From positions 135,001 through 199,000 of the forward strand of contig JACJYO010000009.1 of NCBI GenBank assembly GCA_020636075.1: 64,000 nucleotides of DNA. Reading direction: 5' to 3'. The notes beneath the pieces were generated by a model. That model saw only the letters and a list, made by a program, of their open reading frames with translations, was not told the origin of the DNA and did not search any database. Of the stretch, positions 27,216 through 34,623 are shown piece after piece (the stretch's first letter is position 1; each line of letters opens with the position of its first letter). The stretch is from Lewinellaceae bacterium. GTDB taxonomy: Bacteria > Bacteroidota > Bacteroidia > Chitinophagales > Saprospiraceae. The translations under genes and the position numbers were made by a program.

Positions 27216-27538
27216 AGGGCATCCCAATACTCCACCGCCCGGCGCGTATGCGGGATACAAATAGACCCGCCCACCATATTTGCCACGGCAAAAATTTCGA
27301 AGATCTGATCGGTCGTAACGCCGAGTTCGTGGCATTTCCCGAGGTGGTACTTGATGCAGTCGTCGCAGCGTAACACCATGGATGCTACCAAACCGAGCAT
27401 TTCTTTGGTTTTCGTGTCCAGAGCGCCTTCCTGGTACGTTTGGTTGTCGAGGCTCCAGAAGCGTTTGATCACCTTGTTATCGTGGGCCAGAATGCGGTCG
27501 TTCATTCGGGCGCGGTAGTCGTTGAATTCGTTTACCAT
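27212..27538 (-). CDS. AhpD-like/carboxymuconolactone decarboxylase family protein
   Basis: 108 residues. CMD/AhpD-type helical protein with the redox motif Cys58-x-x-Cys61 and His65 (LRCDDCIKYHLGKCHELG). Such proteins are alkylhydroperoxidase-like. LGVTTDQIFEIFAVANMVGG and the closing HTRRAVEYWDAL fit the family. Its stop codon lies inside the repeat element that separates it from the facing gene. Its leader carries an octamer repeat also found in the leader of the divergent dtd gene. Confidence 0.9.
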   Translation of the reverse strand: MVNEFNDYRARMNDRILAHDNKVIKRFWSLDNQTYQEGALDTKTKEMLGLVASMVLRCDDCIKYHLGKCHELGVTTDQIFEIFAVANMVGGSICIPHTRRAVEYWDAL

Positions 27539-27540
27539 TT

Positions 27541-27670
27541 CAATGAGTGATTGAGTGATTTAGTGATTGAGAGGCAAAAATGCCCAATCTGTATCAATTA
27601 CTCCCCTAAATTTGCCAACACACGGTGTTCTCCAATCACTCAATCACTCAATCACTCAATCACTCACTGA
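27541..27670. repeat. Mirrored CAATCACT octamer repeats in a divergent promoter region
   Basis: On the right, CAATCACT is repeated four times in tandem (27632-27665) before the dtd start. On the left (27541-27571) the reverse-complement array, three to four units with one variant, precedes the AhpD-like start. Both mRNAs would therefore begin their coding region after the same leader, ending ATCACTCAyTGA then ATG. The array units have period 8. Confidence 0.9.
27607..27614 (+). promoter_or_regulatory. -10 box of dtd
   Basis: TAAATTTG is a perfect match to TAnnTTTG. It lies in the unique spacer between the two octamer arrays and 57 bases before the dtd start. Confidence 0.55.
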
Positions 27671-28123
27671 ATGCGCGTAGTAATCCAACGAGTATCCCAG
27701 GCTTCTGTAACCATCGACGATACCGAGAAATCCCGGATCGGCCCGGGTTTGCTTATCCTTTTAGGGATAGAAGCCGACGACGACGAAACCGACATCCAGT
27801 GGTTGTGCAAAAAAATCGCAGCCCTGCGCATCTTTTCGGATGCCGAAGGATTGATGAACCTTTCGGTGCAGGAAATTGATGGCGAACTGCTGGTGATCAG
27901 CCAGTTTACCTTACATGCCAGCACAAAAAAAGGCAACCGCCCCTCTTTCATTCGGGCTGCCCGGCCCGAACAGGCTATTCCGCTCTATGAAACATTTGTA
28001 AAAACACTGACCTGGGAAACAAAACGCCCGGTTCAAACCGGCACTTTCGGGGCCGACATGAAGGTTGGGTTGGTCAATGATGGCCCCGTAACAATATGGA
28101 TCGATTCCAAAATGCGGGAGTAG
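27671..28123 (+). CDS. dtd: D-aminoacyl-tRNA deacylase
   Basis: 150 residues. Dtd removes D-amino acids from mischarged tRNA. It starts MRVVIQRVSQASVTID, has the LLILLGIEADDDE stretch, the SQFTLHASTKKGNRPSFIRA segment that contains the SQFTL motif, and the cross-dimer Gly-cisPro-type NDGPVTIWID near the end. Length is normal. Its leader is an octamer repeat. Confidence 0.96.
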   Translation: MRVVIQRVSQASVTIDDTEKSRIGPGLLILLGIEADDDETDIQWLCKKIAALRIFSDAEGLMNLSVQEIDGELLVISQFTLHASTKKGNRPSFIRAARPEQAIPLYETFVKTLTWETKRPVQTGTFGADMKVGLVNDGPVTIWIDSKMRE

Positions 28124-28132
28124 GGTGTGGAC

Positions 28133-28164
28133 AAAAAAAAACCGCCGGACGTTGCGTCTGGCGG
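28133..28164 (-). terminator. Hairpin with T tract on the minus strand
   Basis: CCGCCGGACG (28142-28151), TTG loop, CGTCTGGCGG (28155-28164), next to nine A (28133-28141), which is a T tract on the minus strand. It would stop a minus-strand transcript, but no minus-strand gene lies upstream of it (28165-28940). On the plus strand it is a hairpin after dtd without a T tract. Confidence 0.4.
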
Positions 28165-28346
28165 TAAACCCCAAAAAACCAAATGAAAACAATCTTCCTA
28201 CTGTAATATCTCTGAATAAATTAAAATCGGTTTGAGAGACATCCTTTATACGCCGGGCTGCTTTCCGGGTCACACATTAGTTAAATTTTTTTTTTGAACC
28301 TGAAGTTACCCGCTGTGGTTTAGGAAGCCAACTGGCTGGTAAACCC

Positions 28347-28354
28347 TACATTTG
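28347..28354 (+). promoter_or_regulatory. -10 box of the 150-residue membrane protein gene
   Basis: TACATTTG matches TAnnTTTG, 57 bases before the start at 28411. The rest of the 287-base gap from 28124 holds the hairpin above and nothing else I can name. Confidence 0.55.
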
Positions 28355-28410
28355 CCCGGATTTTACGACCTCAGACCAATGCCTGCTCGTCAAAAACTAA
28401 AAACGCTGTC

Positions 28411-28863
28411 ATGGATACATTTTTAAATACCCTACACTCCTACAACCGCTACCTGGTGCTGGCGGCTATGGTATTTGTACTGATTCGCTCTTACAACGGG
28501 TGGCTAAACCGCAAACCATTCGAAAAAGCTGACAATACCGCGTCGGTAGCACTGCTGGGCCTGGCGCACCTTCAGGCCTTGATCGGGCTTATCATGTATG
28601 CTTTTACCAGTACCTGGACGCAAACTGCTTTTGCCAATTTCGGGGCAGCCATGAAAGATCCCATGCAACGGTATTTTGCCGTTGAGCATATCTCGGCGAT
28701 GCTGATCGCTGTTGCATTGATACAGGTTGGGCGCACCCTTTCGAAAAAAGCATCCGACGATGTATCAAAGCACCGGAAACTCGCAATCTACACATCCATT
28801 GCGCTGGTGATCATTGTTGGCACGCTGGCGCAAAAAGGGCTGCTGTTCGGCAGCTTAAGCTGA
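28411..28863 (+). CDS. Four-helix membrane protein, cytochrome b561-like size, function unknown
   Basis: 150 residues with four clear membrane helices, near 15-30, 48-68, 88-107 and 127-145. Conserved-looking histidines lie at HSYNRYL (near 9), LAHLQALIG (near 52), EHISAML (near 92) and KHRKLAIY (near 121). Paired histidines in a four-helix bundle suggest a haem b protein, but this is only inference. No strong neighbour link; hisS follows after 67 bases. Confidence 0.7.
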   Translation: MDTFLNTLHSYNRYLVLAAMVFVLIRSYNGWLNRKPFEKADNTASVALLGLAHLQALIGLIMYAFTSTWTQTAFANFGAAMKDPMQRYFAVEHISAMLIAVALIQVGRTLSKKASDDVSKHRKLAIYTSIALVIIVGTLAQKGLLFGSLS

Positions 28864-28930
28864 TCGGATTAATTTGGACAGGGTTTTCCGTTTTGATTAG
28901 GTCAATCCTGTCCATTCAAAAAAATAAATC

Positions 28931-30277
28931 ATGCAAAAACCCGGCTTACCGGAAGGTACCCGCGATTTTGGGCCCGAACAGGCCCGTAAACGCGCATACA
29001 TTTTTGATACCATTCGCACCGTATTTGTGAAATTCGGCTTCCAACCGCTGGAAACACCGGCTATGGAAAACCTGAGTACGTTGACGGGTAAATACGGCGA
29101 CGAAGGCGATCAATTGCTCTTCAAAATTCTGAACAACGGCGACTATTTGCAAAAGGCTGACCCGGCAGCACTGACGGCCAAAGATTCGGCAAGACTGGTT
29201 TCGAGCATTTCCAAGCGCGGTCTGCGCTACGATCTTACCGTGCCTTTCGCACGCTTTGTGGTGATGAACCGCCATGCCCTCACGTTTCCCTTTAAGCGTT
29301 ATCAGATCCAACCGGTTTGGCGCGCCGACCGTCCACAAAAAGGCCGTTACCGGGAGTTTTTCCAATGCGATGCCGACGTCATTGGCTCCGATAGCCTGAT
29401 GTATGAGGCCGAACTGGTGCAGATCTACGATGAAGCATTTGCACAATTGCAAATTCCGGTGACTATCAAACTCAACAACCGAAAAGTACTCTACGGTATC
29501 GCCGAAGCGGCCGGTATCGCTGATCGTTTTTCCGATATGACGGTGGCCATCGACAAACTGGATAAGATCGGCCCTGAAGGCGTACGGCGCGAACTCGCCG
29601 AACGCGGGATTCCTGACGCTGCGCTCAATACCATCGAAAAAGTACTGGCCATTTCGTCGCCGGATGAACTCCGTGCCATTTTTAGCACTAGTGAAACCGG
29701 CCAGGCTGGCCTTGCCGAACTCGATCAGGTGTTTGGTTTTTTGGAAAAAACAAGCCTGAAAAATGAAGTAAAATTCGATGTCACACTGGCCCGTGGACTG
29801 AGTTATTACACCGGCTGCATTTTTGAAGTAGCTGCCAATGGCGTCAAGATGGGGAGCATTGGCGGCGGTGGTCGCTACGCCGACCTCACCGGCGTTTTCG
29901 GTATGCCCGGCCTTTCGGGTGTCGGGATTTCCTTCGGCGCCGACCGGATTTATGATGTGCTGGACGAACTCGACCGTTTTCCGGAAACACTGTCCGAAAC
30001 GGTGCGCGTGCTGTTCATGGCCTTCGACGAGGCTACGCACAAGTATGCCTTCGAATGCGTGACCAAAGTGCGCGCAGCGGGCATTCCCGCCGAGTTGTAC
30101 CCCGAACCGGGCAAATTGAAAAAACAGTTTGACTATGCCGCCAAGTGCAATATCCCGGTGGTTGCCCTCGCCGGCGACGCCGAAATGCAGGCAGGCCAGG
30201 TGGCTGTGAAAGATCAGAAGACCGGGGAGCAGAAAAATATGACGGTGGAAGCGCTGATCAGTCAACTGAGCGCTTAG
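28931..30277 (+). CDS. hisS: Histidine-tRNA ligase
   Basis: 448 residues, class II aminoacyl-tRNA synthetase. Motifs: GLPEGTRDFGPEQARKR at the start, motif 2 in FQPVWRADRPQKGRYREFFQ (QPVWRADRPQKGRYREFFQCD region near 118-138), the histidine-specific LARGLSYYTGCIFEV, motif 3 region GVGISFGADRIYDVLDEL and the anticodon-binding C-terminal domain from about 345. Length and order fit the family. Its last 20 bases overlap the facing rsmI gene. Confidence 0.97.
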   Translation: MQKPGLPEGTRDFGPEQARKRAYIFDTIRTVFVKFGFQPLETPAMENLSTLTGKYGDEGDQLLFKILNNGDYLQKADPAALTAKDSARLVSSISKRGLRYDLTVPFARFVVMNRHALTFPFKRYQIQPVWRADRPQKGRYREFFQCDADVIGSDSLMYEAELVQIYDEAFAQLQIPVTIKLNNRKVLYGIAEAAGIADRFSDMTVAIDKLDKIGPEGVRRELAERGIPDAALNTIEKVLAISSPDELRAIFSTSETGQAGLAELDQVFGFLEKTSLKNEVKFDVTLARGLSYYTGCIFEVAANGVKMGSIGGGGRYADLTGVFGMPGLSGVGISFGADRIYDVLDELDRFPETLSETVRVLFMAFDEATHKYAFECVTKVRAAGIPAELYPEPGKLKKQFDYAAKCNIPVVALAGDAEMQAGQVAVKDQKTGEQKNMTVEALISQLSA

Positions 30278-30938
30278 GCATTCCGGCAACGACTACCACG
30301 ATTTCGCCCTTCACCTCTTTGGCCGAAAAATGGGCCTGCAATTCCGTCAGCGGCGCCGTTTTCACTTCTTCGTGCAATTTGCTCAGCTCGCGGGCCACAC
30401 AGGCCATTCGTGTTGCGCCGCAAACCTCGGCCAGTTCACCCAGGCATTTTATCAGCCGGTATGGCGATTCGTACAACACGAAGGTGTGTGGCAATTCAGC
30501 CAGGTATTTCAGGCGGGTTTGCCGCCCTTTTTTATGCGGCAAAAAGCCCTCAAAATGGAAGGTGTCGCAAGGCAAGCCGCTGGCCACCAGCGCCGGCACG
30601 AAAGCCGTAGGGCCAGGTAGGCATTCCACTCGTACGCCCTGCTGCACACAGGCCCGCACCAGTAAAAAGCCGGGATCGCTGATACCCGGTGTGCCGGCAT
30701 CCGATACCAATGCCATCGATGTGCCGGCCTGGAGCTCAGCCACCAGTTTTTCAACAACAGCATGCTCATTGTGGGCGTGAAAAGCGCGCAACGGCGTGCG
30801 AATTTCATAGTGCTTCAGCAGTTTGCCGCTCGTACGCGTATCCTCGGCCAGCACCAGCGATACCTCTTTCAGGATGCGCAGCGCGCGCAACGTGATGTCC
30901 TCAAGATTGCCGATGGGTGTGGGTACGATGTAAAGCAT
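30258..30938 (-). CDS. rsmI: 16S rRNA (cytidine(1402)-2'-O)-methyltransferase
   Basis: 226 residues, SAM-dependent tetrapyrrole-methylase fold. Typical features: LYIVPTPIGNLEDITLRALR at the start, LVLAEDTRTSGKLLKHYEIR, ALVSDAGTPGISDPGFLLVR, LPGPTAFVPALVASGLP, and HFEGFLPHKKGRQTRL. RsmI modifies C1402 of 16S rRNA in the decoding centre. Last gene of the pssA-purS-rsmI minus-strand run, 16 bases after purS. Confidence 0.96.
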   Translation of the reverse strand: MLYIVPTPIGNLEDITLRALRILKEVSLVLAEDTRTSGKLLKHYEIRTPLRAFHAHNEHAVVEKLVAELQAGTSMALVSDAGTPGISDPGFLLVRACVQQGVRVECLPGPTAFVPALVASGLPCDTFHFEGFLPHKKGRQTRLKYLAELPHTFVLYESPYRLIKCLGELAEVCGATRMACVARELSKLHEEVKTAPLTELQAHFSAKEVKGEIVVVVAGMPKRSVD

Positions 30939-30954
30939 TTTTCAGTGCCGAGGG

Positions 30955-31206
30955 CTACTGTTGACTGATCTGGTAAGTATACGTTTCCACGATCATATTC
31001 GCCAACAGCTTTTGGCAGGCCGTTTCGATCTTCTGGCGGGCTTCCGCTTCAGTTGCCGCATCCAGGGCCATGTGTACATGGCGGCCAATGCGGACATCGG
31101 AAATCCCATCCAGGTCGAGGTGCCCCAAATTGTTTACCACTGCTTTCCCTTGTGGGTCGAGTAGCTCCTTATGCGGCATAATGTCAATTTCAGCAACAAA
31201 TTTCAT
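30955..31206 (-). CDS. purS: Phosphoribosylformylglycinamidine synthase subunit PurS
   Basis: 83 residues. Small subunit of FGAM synthase in purine synthesis, bridging PurL and PurQ. The pattern EIDIMPHKELLDPQGKAVVN, LGHLDLDGISDVRIGRHVHM and the closing CQKLLANMIVETYTYQI is characteristic. purL and purQ are not in this window. It is 20 bases downstream of pssA. Confidence 0.95.
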   Translation of the reverse strand: MKFVAEIDIMPHKELLDPQGKAVVNNLGHLDLDGISDVRIGRHVHMALDAATEAEARQKIETACQKLLANMIVETYTYQISQQ

Positions 31207-31226
31207 TTGAGCGCGATGTTTTAAAA

Positions 31227-32018
31227 CTAAAGACCCGGGCGGTTGGTCGCCTGGTCTGCATTGATGATTTTATTTTTTGAAAAAAGAGACAAAACAATGT
31301 AAAACAAGATGACCAGCGACAAACCCAGCCCTTTCAAAAGCACCAGTGCCGACAGCGCCAACGCTAAAAACAAACTGGGCATTTTGTTTTCACGCAAGCG
31401 CCGGGAACGGAACTTGAGCGCAAACATGGGAATATCGCTGACCAGCAGAAAGGAAAAAAGCCCGATCAGGATGTACAACAACCAGGGCTGTGCTACCAGC
31501 AGGCTCCCGATATTCAACTGGTTTGTATGTGCCGCCAACATCAGCCCCAACACAAATACCGTACACCCCGGTGTGCTTAAGCCCATGAAATAGTGCTTTT
31601 GCCGGGTGTCGAGGTTAAACTTTGCCAGCCGGTAAGCGGAAAACATCGACAGCAAAAATGCCGGTAAGGCCATCGGGCAGATTGCCATTCGGGTGATTTC
31701 AGTTGTAAGTGCCGAATCAGACTTCCACGGAAAAAAGCCGGGGAAATCCGGGCAATAGGCGGAAGCCAGCAAACCGTACAACATCGCTCCGGGCACCACG
31801 CCAAAGCTGACTACATCGGCCAGAGAATCCAATTCCCGTCCCATTGGCGATGCCACACGCAAGGCCCGCGCCACCATGCCATCGGCATAGTCGCACAAAA
31901 ATGACCCCAGGACAAACCAGGCCGCAGGCACCACCAGGCCATTCAGCAACAAAATCAGTGCGCAACACCCGAAGAACAGGTTCGACAACGTGAAAAAATT
32001 GGGAATATGTTGACGCAT
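31227..32018 (-). CDS. pssA: CDP-diacylglycerol-serine O-phosphatidyltransferase
   Basis: 263 residues from ATG at 32018. The first conserved residues are MRQHIPNFFTLSNLFFGCCA; a longer frame back to 32117 would add 33 residues that are encoded by a dispersed repeat and match nothing in the family. The CDP-alcohol phosphotransferase motif DYADGMVARALRVASPMGRE, followed by LDSLADVVSFG, gives the DGxxARxxxxxxxxGxxxDxxxD pattern. About eight membrane helices. It makes phosphatidylserine for phosphatidylethanolamine. Confidence 0.95.
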   Translation of the reverse strand: MRQHIPNFFTLSNLFFGCCALILLLNGLVVPAAWFVLGSFLCDYADGMVARALRVASPMGRELDSLADVVSFGVVPGAMLYGLLASAYCPDFPGFFPWKSDSALTTEITRMAICPMALPAFLLSMFSAYRLAKFNLDTRQKHYFMGLSTPGCTVFVLGLMLAAHTNQLNIGSLLVAQPWLLYILIGLFSFLLVSDIPMFALKFRSRRLRENKMPSLFLALALSALVLLKGLGLSLVILFYIVLSLFSKNKIINADQATNRPGL

Positions 32019-32019
32019 A

Positions 32020-32070
32020 GGGAGTACGAAGTACGGAATATGGAGTGCGGAACGCGGAGTGCAGAATACC
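32020..32070. repeat. GGAGTGCGGA-type dispersed repeat upstream of pssA
   Basis: About 50 bases made of short related words (GAAGTACGGAATATGGAGTG, then CGGAACGCGGAGTGCAG). A close relative lies inside the trpCF reading frame at 45394-45427. Here it occupies the leader of pssA, directly upstream of the start codon. Confidence 0.8.
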
Positions 32071-32276
32071 CCAACCTGGCCTTGCTCTCCATTTGAAAGG
32101 AAACCATTGCCGGCCACGCAGGCAAAAGTAGGATTTTACCGGCATCTGCTGATGCATTCCCCGGCATATCCGGAAAAACATGCCGTAAAATTCAGGCTAA
32201 TGCCAGACTTTTGGGTTTTATAAATGCAGGCGCTATGTCCATAGTTTTTTTCAAAGCAAAACGAAGACACGAAGAC

Positions 32277-32543
32277 TTGAAGGTTAAAATCCTCGTTCCC
32301 TTCCTGGTGATTACCGTATTCAGCCTACTCGTTGCTGCCTGCGGCAACTCCAGTACTCCGCTGGATGCCGGCACCCGCCAGCGCATCGACTCCACCGCTG
32401 CGGCTCAAATACGGTTGGCACGGGAGGAACTCGATAGTCTTTGCAAACTCCAGCAAAAAACCGTTCTTCCCCGATTAGTTGATTCGATCAAACAAAAACG
32501 TGTCCGGGAAATTCAGGAACAATTAAAAACTGTTCCGAAATAA
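32277..32543 (+). CDS. Small lipoprotein of unknown function
   Basis: 88 residues from a TTG at 32277, which gives a perfect lipoprotein signal: MKVKILVPFLVITVFSLLVA, then the lipobox Cys in VAAC. In-frame ATGs at 32211 and 32235 would add 14-22 basic residues before it. The mature part is a short helical, charged chain (LAREELDSLCKLQQKTVLPR). No family recognised. Confidence 0.65.
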   Translation: MKVKILVPFLVITVFSLLVAACGNSSTPLDAGTRQRIDSTAAAQIRLAREELDSLCKLQQKTVLPRLVDSIKQKRVREIQEQLKTVPK

Positions 32544-32570
32544 ACATCCTCTTCGTCGCATCCATTTTCC

Positions 32571-32634
32571 AGCCCACCGATCCGCTTCTCAGCCCACCGA
32601 TCCGCTTCTCAGCCCACCGATTCATCGGTGGGAG
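32571..32634. repeat. Tandem 20-bp repeat ending in a palindrome at a gene end
   Basis: Unit AGCCCACCGATCCGCTTCTC is present at 32571-32590 and 32591-32610, then a partial third copy runs into the palindrome CCCACCGAT-TC-ATCGGTGGG (32613-32632). The palindrome encodes the last residues (PTDESVG) of the minus-strand glycosylase, and the TGA stop lies in the tandem part (32609-32611). Confidence 0.9.
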
Positions 32635-33307
32635 AAATAGCGCGCAACACCGACACATAATTCCCCACAAATTCGTCCAGCCGTTTCCGACGATATTGCA
32701 TCACAAAGCGCGGATGCGGCAGCGGAATGACCTCTTTGAAAAAGCCGTGCTGGTCATTCAGTTTTTTGAACACTTTGAAATTTTGGCCTTCCCCAATACA
32801 AACAGCAGCGTTGCGCCGGGCGCCAAATTCCAGTTGGGTGCGGATATTCCACACGATAAACGGTTCGGTGGCCTTCAGCAGTTGCCGATCGTCGTAGTAG
32901 TTGATATTGATCCCGTTTTTTATGAAGCCTAACGGCGACATGGAGGTGATATAAAATTGCCGGCAAAAAGCCTCGGCGCCGCCATAAGCATGGATGAACA
33001 TCCAGACAAACTGAGCCGACAACTCCTGCTTTTTCGGAAAATCATTTTGAATGCCGCATTCGGTTTCCAGGCGAACCGGGTCGGTAAACGGCACCCCGGT
33101 GATGCCGGCGCCAAAACGGCCCGGGTTGATGCCAAACATAAAATTGCGCGGCTGTGAATCGGTGTAGTATTTCTGGTAAAAAGCCGTCAGGGCAGCCATG
33201 GTTTCCGGTTGCGAATACGGGAACAACCATTCAAAATCGGGCGGCAGGGGAATATCCGGGAGACGTAAGTTGCGAGTGAAGGCAAGTACATGATCTGCAA
33301 ATGTCAT
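32609..33307 (-). CDS. SMUG-type uracil-DNA glycosylase family protein
   Basis: 232 residues. The catalytic region reads FMFGINPGRFGAGITGVPFT, like the GMNPGPxGMxQTGVPF motif of SMUG1, and the second motif is PLPHPRFVMQYRRKRL near residue 200, in place of the usual HPSPR. This fits the SMUG family, perhaps the SMUG2 branch described in Bacteroidota. It would excise uracil or related damaged bases. The final residues and the stop codon come from a repeat palindrome, and the start codon lies in a mirrored repeat shared with aroA. Confidence 0.85.
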   Translation of the reverse strand: MTFADHVLAFTRNLRLPDIPLPPDFEWLFPYSQPETMAALTAFYQKYYTDSQPRNFMFGINPGRFGAGITGVPFTDPVRLETECGIQNDFPKKQELSAQFVWMFIHAYGGAEAFCRQFYITSMSPLGFIKNGININYYDDRQLLKATEPFIVWNIRTQLEFGARRNAAVCIGEGQNFKVFKKLNDQHGFFKEVIPLPHPRFVMQYRRKRLDEFVGNYVSVLRAISPTDESVG

Positions 33308-33369
33308 AGCGGTAAAGATAGCGGTTGTTGGCCGTTGGCTATTGGCGGTTGGCTATCTTTACCGCTATG
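33305..33369. repeat. 18-bp inverted repeat carrying both divergent start codons
   Basis: 33305-33322 and 33352-33369 are perfect reverse complements (GCTATCTTTACCGCTATG on the aroA side). The terminal ATG on each arm is a start codon: aroA at 33367 and, on the minus strand, the glycosylase at 33307. Each arm contains TATCTTTA, close to the -10 pattern TAnnTTTG. The middle is made of GGCTATTGGC-like words also seen at 44756-44780. Confidence 0.92.
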
Positions 33370-34623
33370 GAAATCATCCGTCTTTCCAAACCCGACCGCA
33401 CGCTGCAGGGCACCATCGCGCTCGATGGCTCCAAAAGTCTGAGCAACCGGGCACTGGTCATCCTGGCCTTGTCCGGTGCTGATCCCGGGCAATGGCTGAG
33501 CGGGCTTTCGGGCTCCAAAGACACGCAGACGCTGCTCCAGCTCCTGCAAAATCCATCTGCCCGGTACGATGCCGGCGACGCGGGCACCACCTTTCGCTTC
33601 CTCACCGCCTACCTTGCGCTGCAACCGGGTGCGCACGAACTGACCGGCTCGGCTCGCATGCGCGAACGCCCGATTGGTGCTCTGGTGGAAGCATTGCGCA
33701 GTTTAGGCGCCCGGATCGATTATCTTGGCCAACTGGGATATCCGCCGTTGCGCATTGACCCGCCCAATTTTTCTACTAAAAAAATGCAGACGGTCCGGAT
33801 TGATGCCAGCGTGAGCAGCCAGTTTCTTTCCGCGCTTTTGCTCATTGGTCCGAACCTGCCCGGTGGCCTGGAACTGATTCCCGAAGGGCAACTGGTTTCC
33901 CGGCCTTATCTCGAAATGACCATGCAGATGATGCGGTTTTTCGGTGCGGATACGCAATGGCAGGGCGCCCGGATACGGGTTGCTCCCGGGCAGTACGTTC
34001 CCCGAGCCTTGCGTATCGAGGCCGATTGGTCGGCAGCATCCTACTGGTATGCCTTGGCCGCTTTTGCCGAGACGGTGAACCTCAGGCTGGAAGGACTTTT
34101 GAGTGACAGTTGGCAGGGAGACCGGGTAATTCGGGAACTGATGAAAGATTTTGGCGTAGCCAGCCGTGCCTTTGGCCCCACCAGCATACTCACCCCCAAT
34201 GGCGACGGGAGCCGGACCAAACGAACTGTCGATTTTCGCAACTGCCCCGACATCGCGCAAACAATGGCCGTCGTTTACGCCGGACTGGGTATTCCCGCGG
34301 TGTTCACCGGACTCGAAACCCTGGCCATCAAAGAAACCGACCGCACCAGTGCCTTGAGTGTAGAACTGGCCAAGATCGGCGTACATTTCGGCCCGGAAAC
34401 GCCCGGCGGCGACCGCTACGTTTTGCAGGGCAAAGCGCATTGGGATACACCGCCCCGCTTTGCCACGTATGGCGATCACCGGATGGCCATGGCCTTTTCA
34501 ACGTTGGCCATGCTGGGGCCGGTCGAAATTGAAAACCCGGCCGTTGTCGCAAAATCCTATCCGGCATTCTGGGAGCATTTGGCACAGGTTGGCTTTTCTA
34601 TTGAAAAATATACTGCACCGTGA
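33367..34623 (+). CDS. aroA: 3-phosphoshikimate 1-carboxyvinyltransferase (EPSP synthase)
   Basis: 418 residues from ATG 33367; the in-frame ATG at 33325 lies in the inverted repeat and adds 14 residues (MLAVGYWRLAIFTA) unlike the family. EPSP synthase features: GTIALDGSKSLSNRALVILA, DAGDAGTTFRFLTAYLAL, MRERPIGALVEALRSLG, DWSAASYWYALAAFAE and, near the end, TYGDHRMAMAFSTLA. It makes 5-enolpyruvylshikimate-3-phosphate for aromatic amino acids. Its TGA overlaps the GTG start of the next gene (GTGA), so the two are translationally coupled. Confidence 0.96.
   Translation: MEIIRLSKPDRTLQGTIALDGSKSLSNRALVILALSGADPGQWLSGLSGSKDTQTLLQLLQNPSARYDAGDAGTTFRFLTAYLALQPGAHELTGSARMRERPIGALVEALRSLGARIDYLGQLGYPPLRIDPPNFSTKKMQTVRIDASVSSQFLSALLLIGPNLPGGLELIPEGQLVSRPYLEMTMQMMRFFGADTQWQGARIRVAPGQYVPRALRIEADWSAASYWYALAAFAETVNLRLEGLLSDSWQGDRVIRELMKDFGVASRAFGPTSILTPNGDGSRTKRTVDFRNCPDIAQTMAVVYAGLGIPAVFTGLETLAIKETDRTSALSVELAKIGVHFGPETPGGDRYVLQGKAHWDTPPRFATYGDHRMAMAFSTLAMLGPVEIENPAVVAKSYPAFWEHLAQVGFSIEKYTAP

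Noticed and set aside
28946..30289. 447-codon frame antisense to hisS
   Set aside because: hisS has all class II synthetase motifs; the opposite frame has no motif or signal.
31227..32117. Longer pssA start at 32117
   Set aside because: The extra 33 residues are encoded by a dispersed repeat and do not resemble the family; MRQHIPNFFTLSN is the normal beginning.
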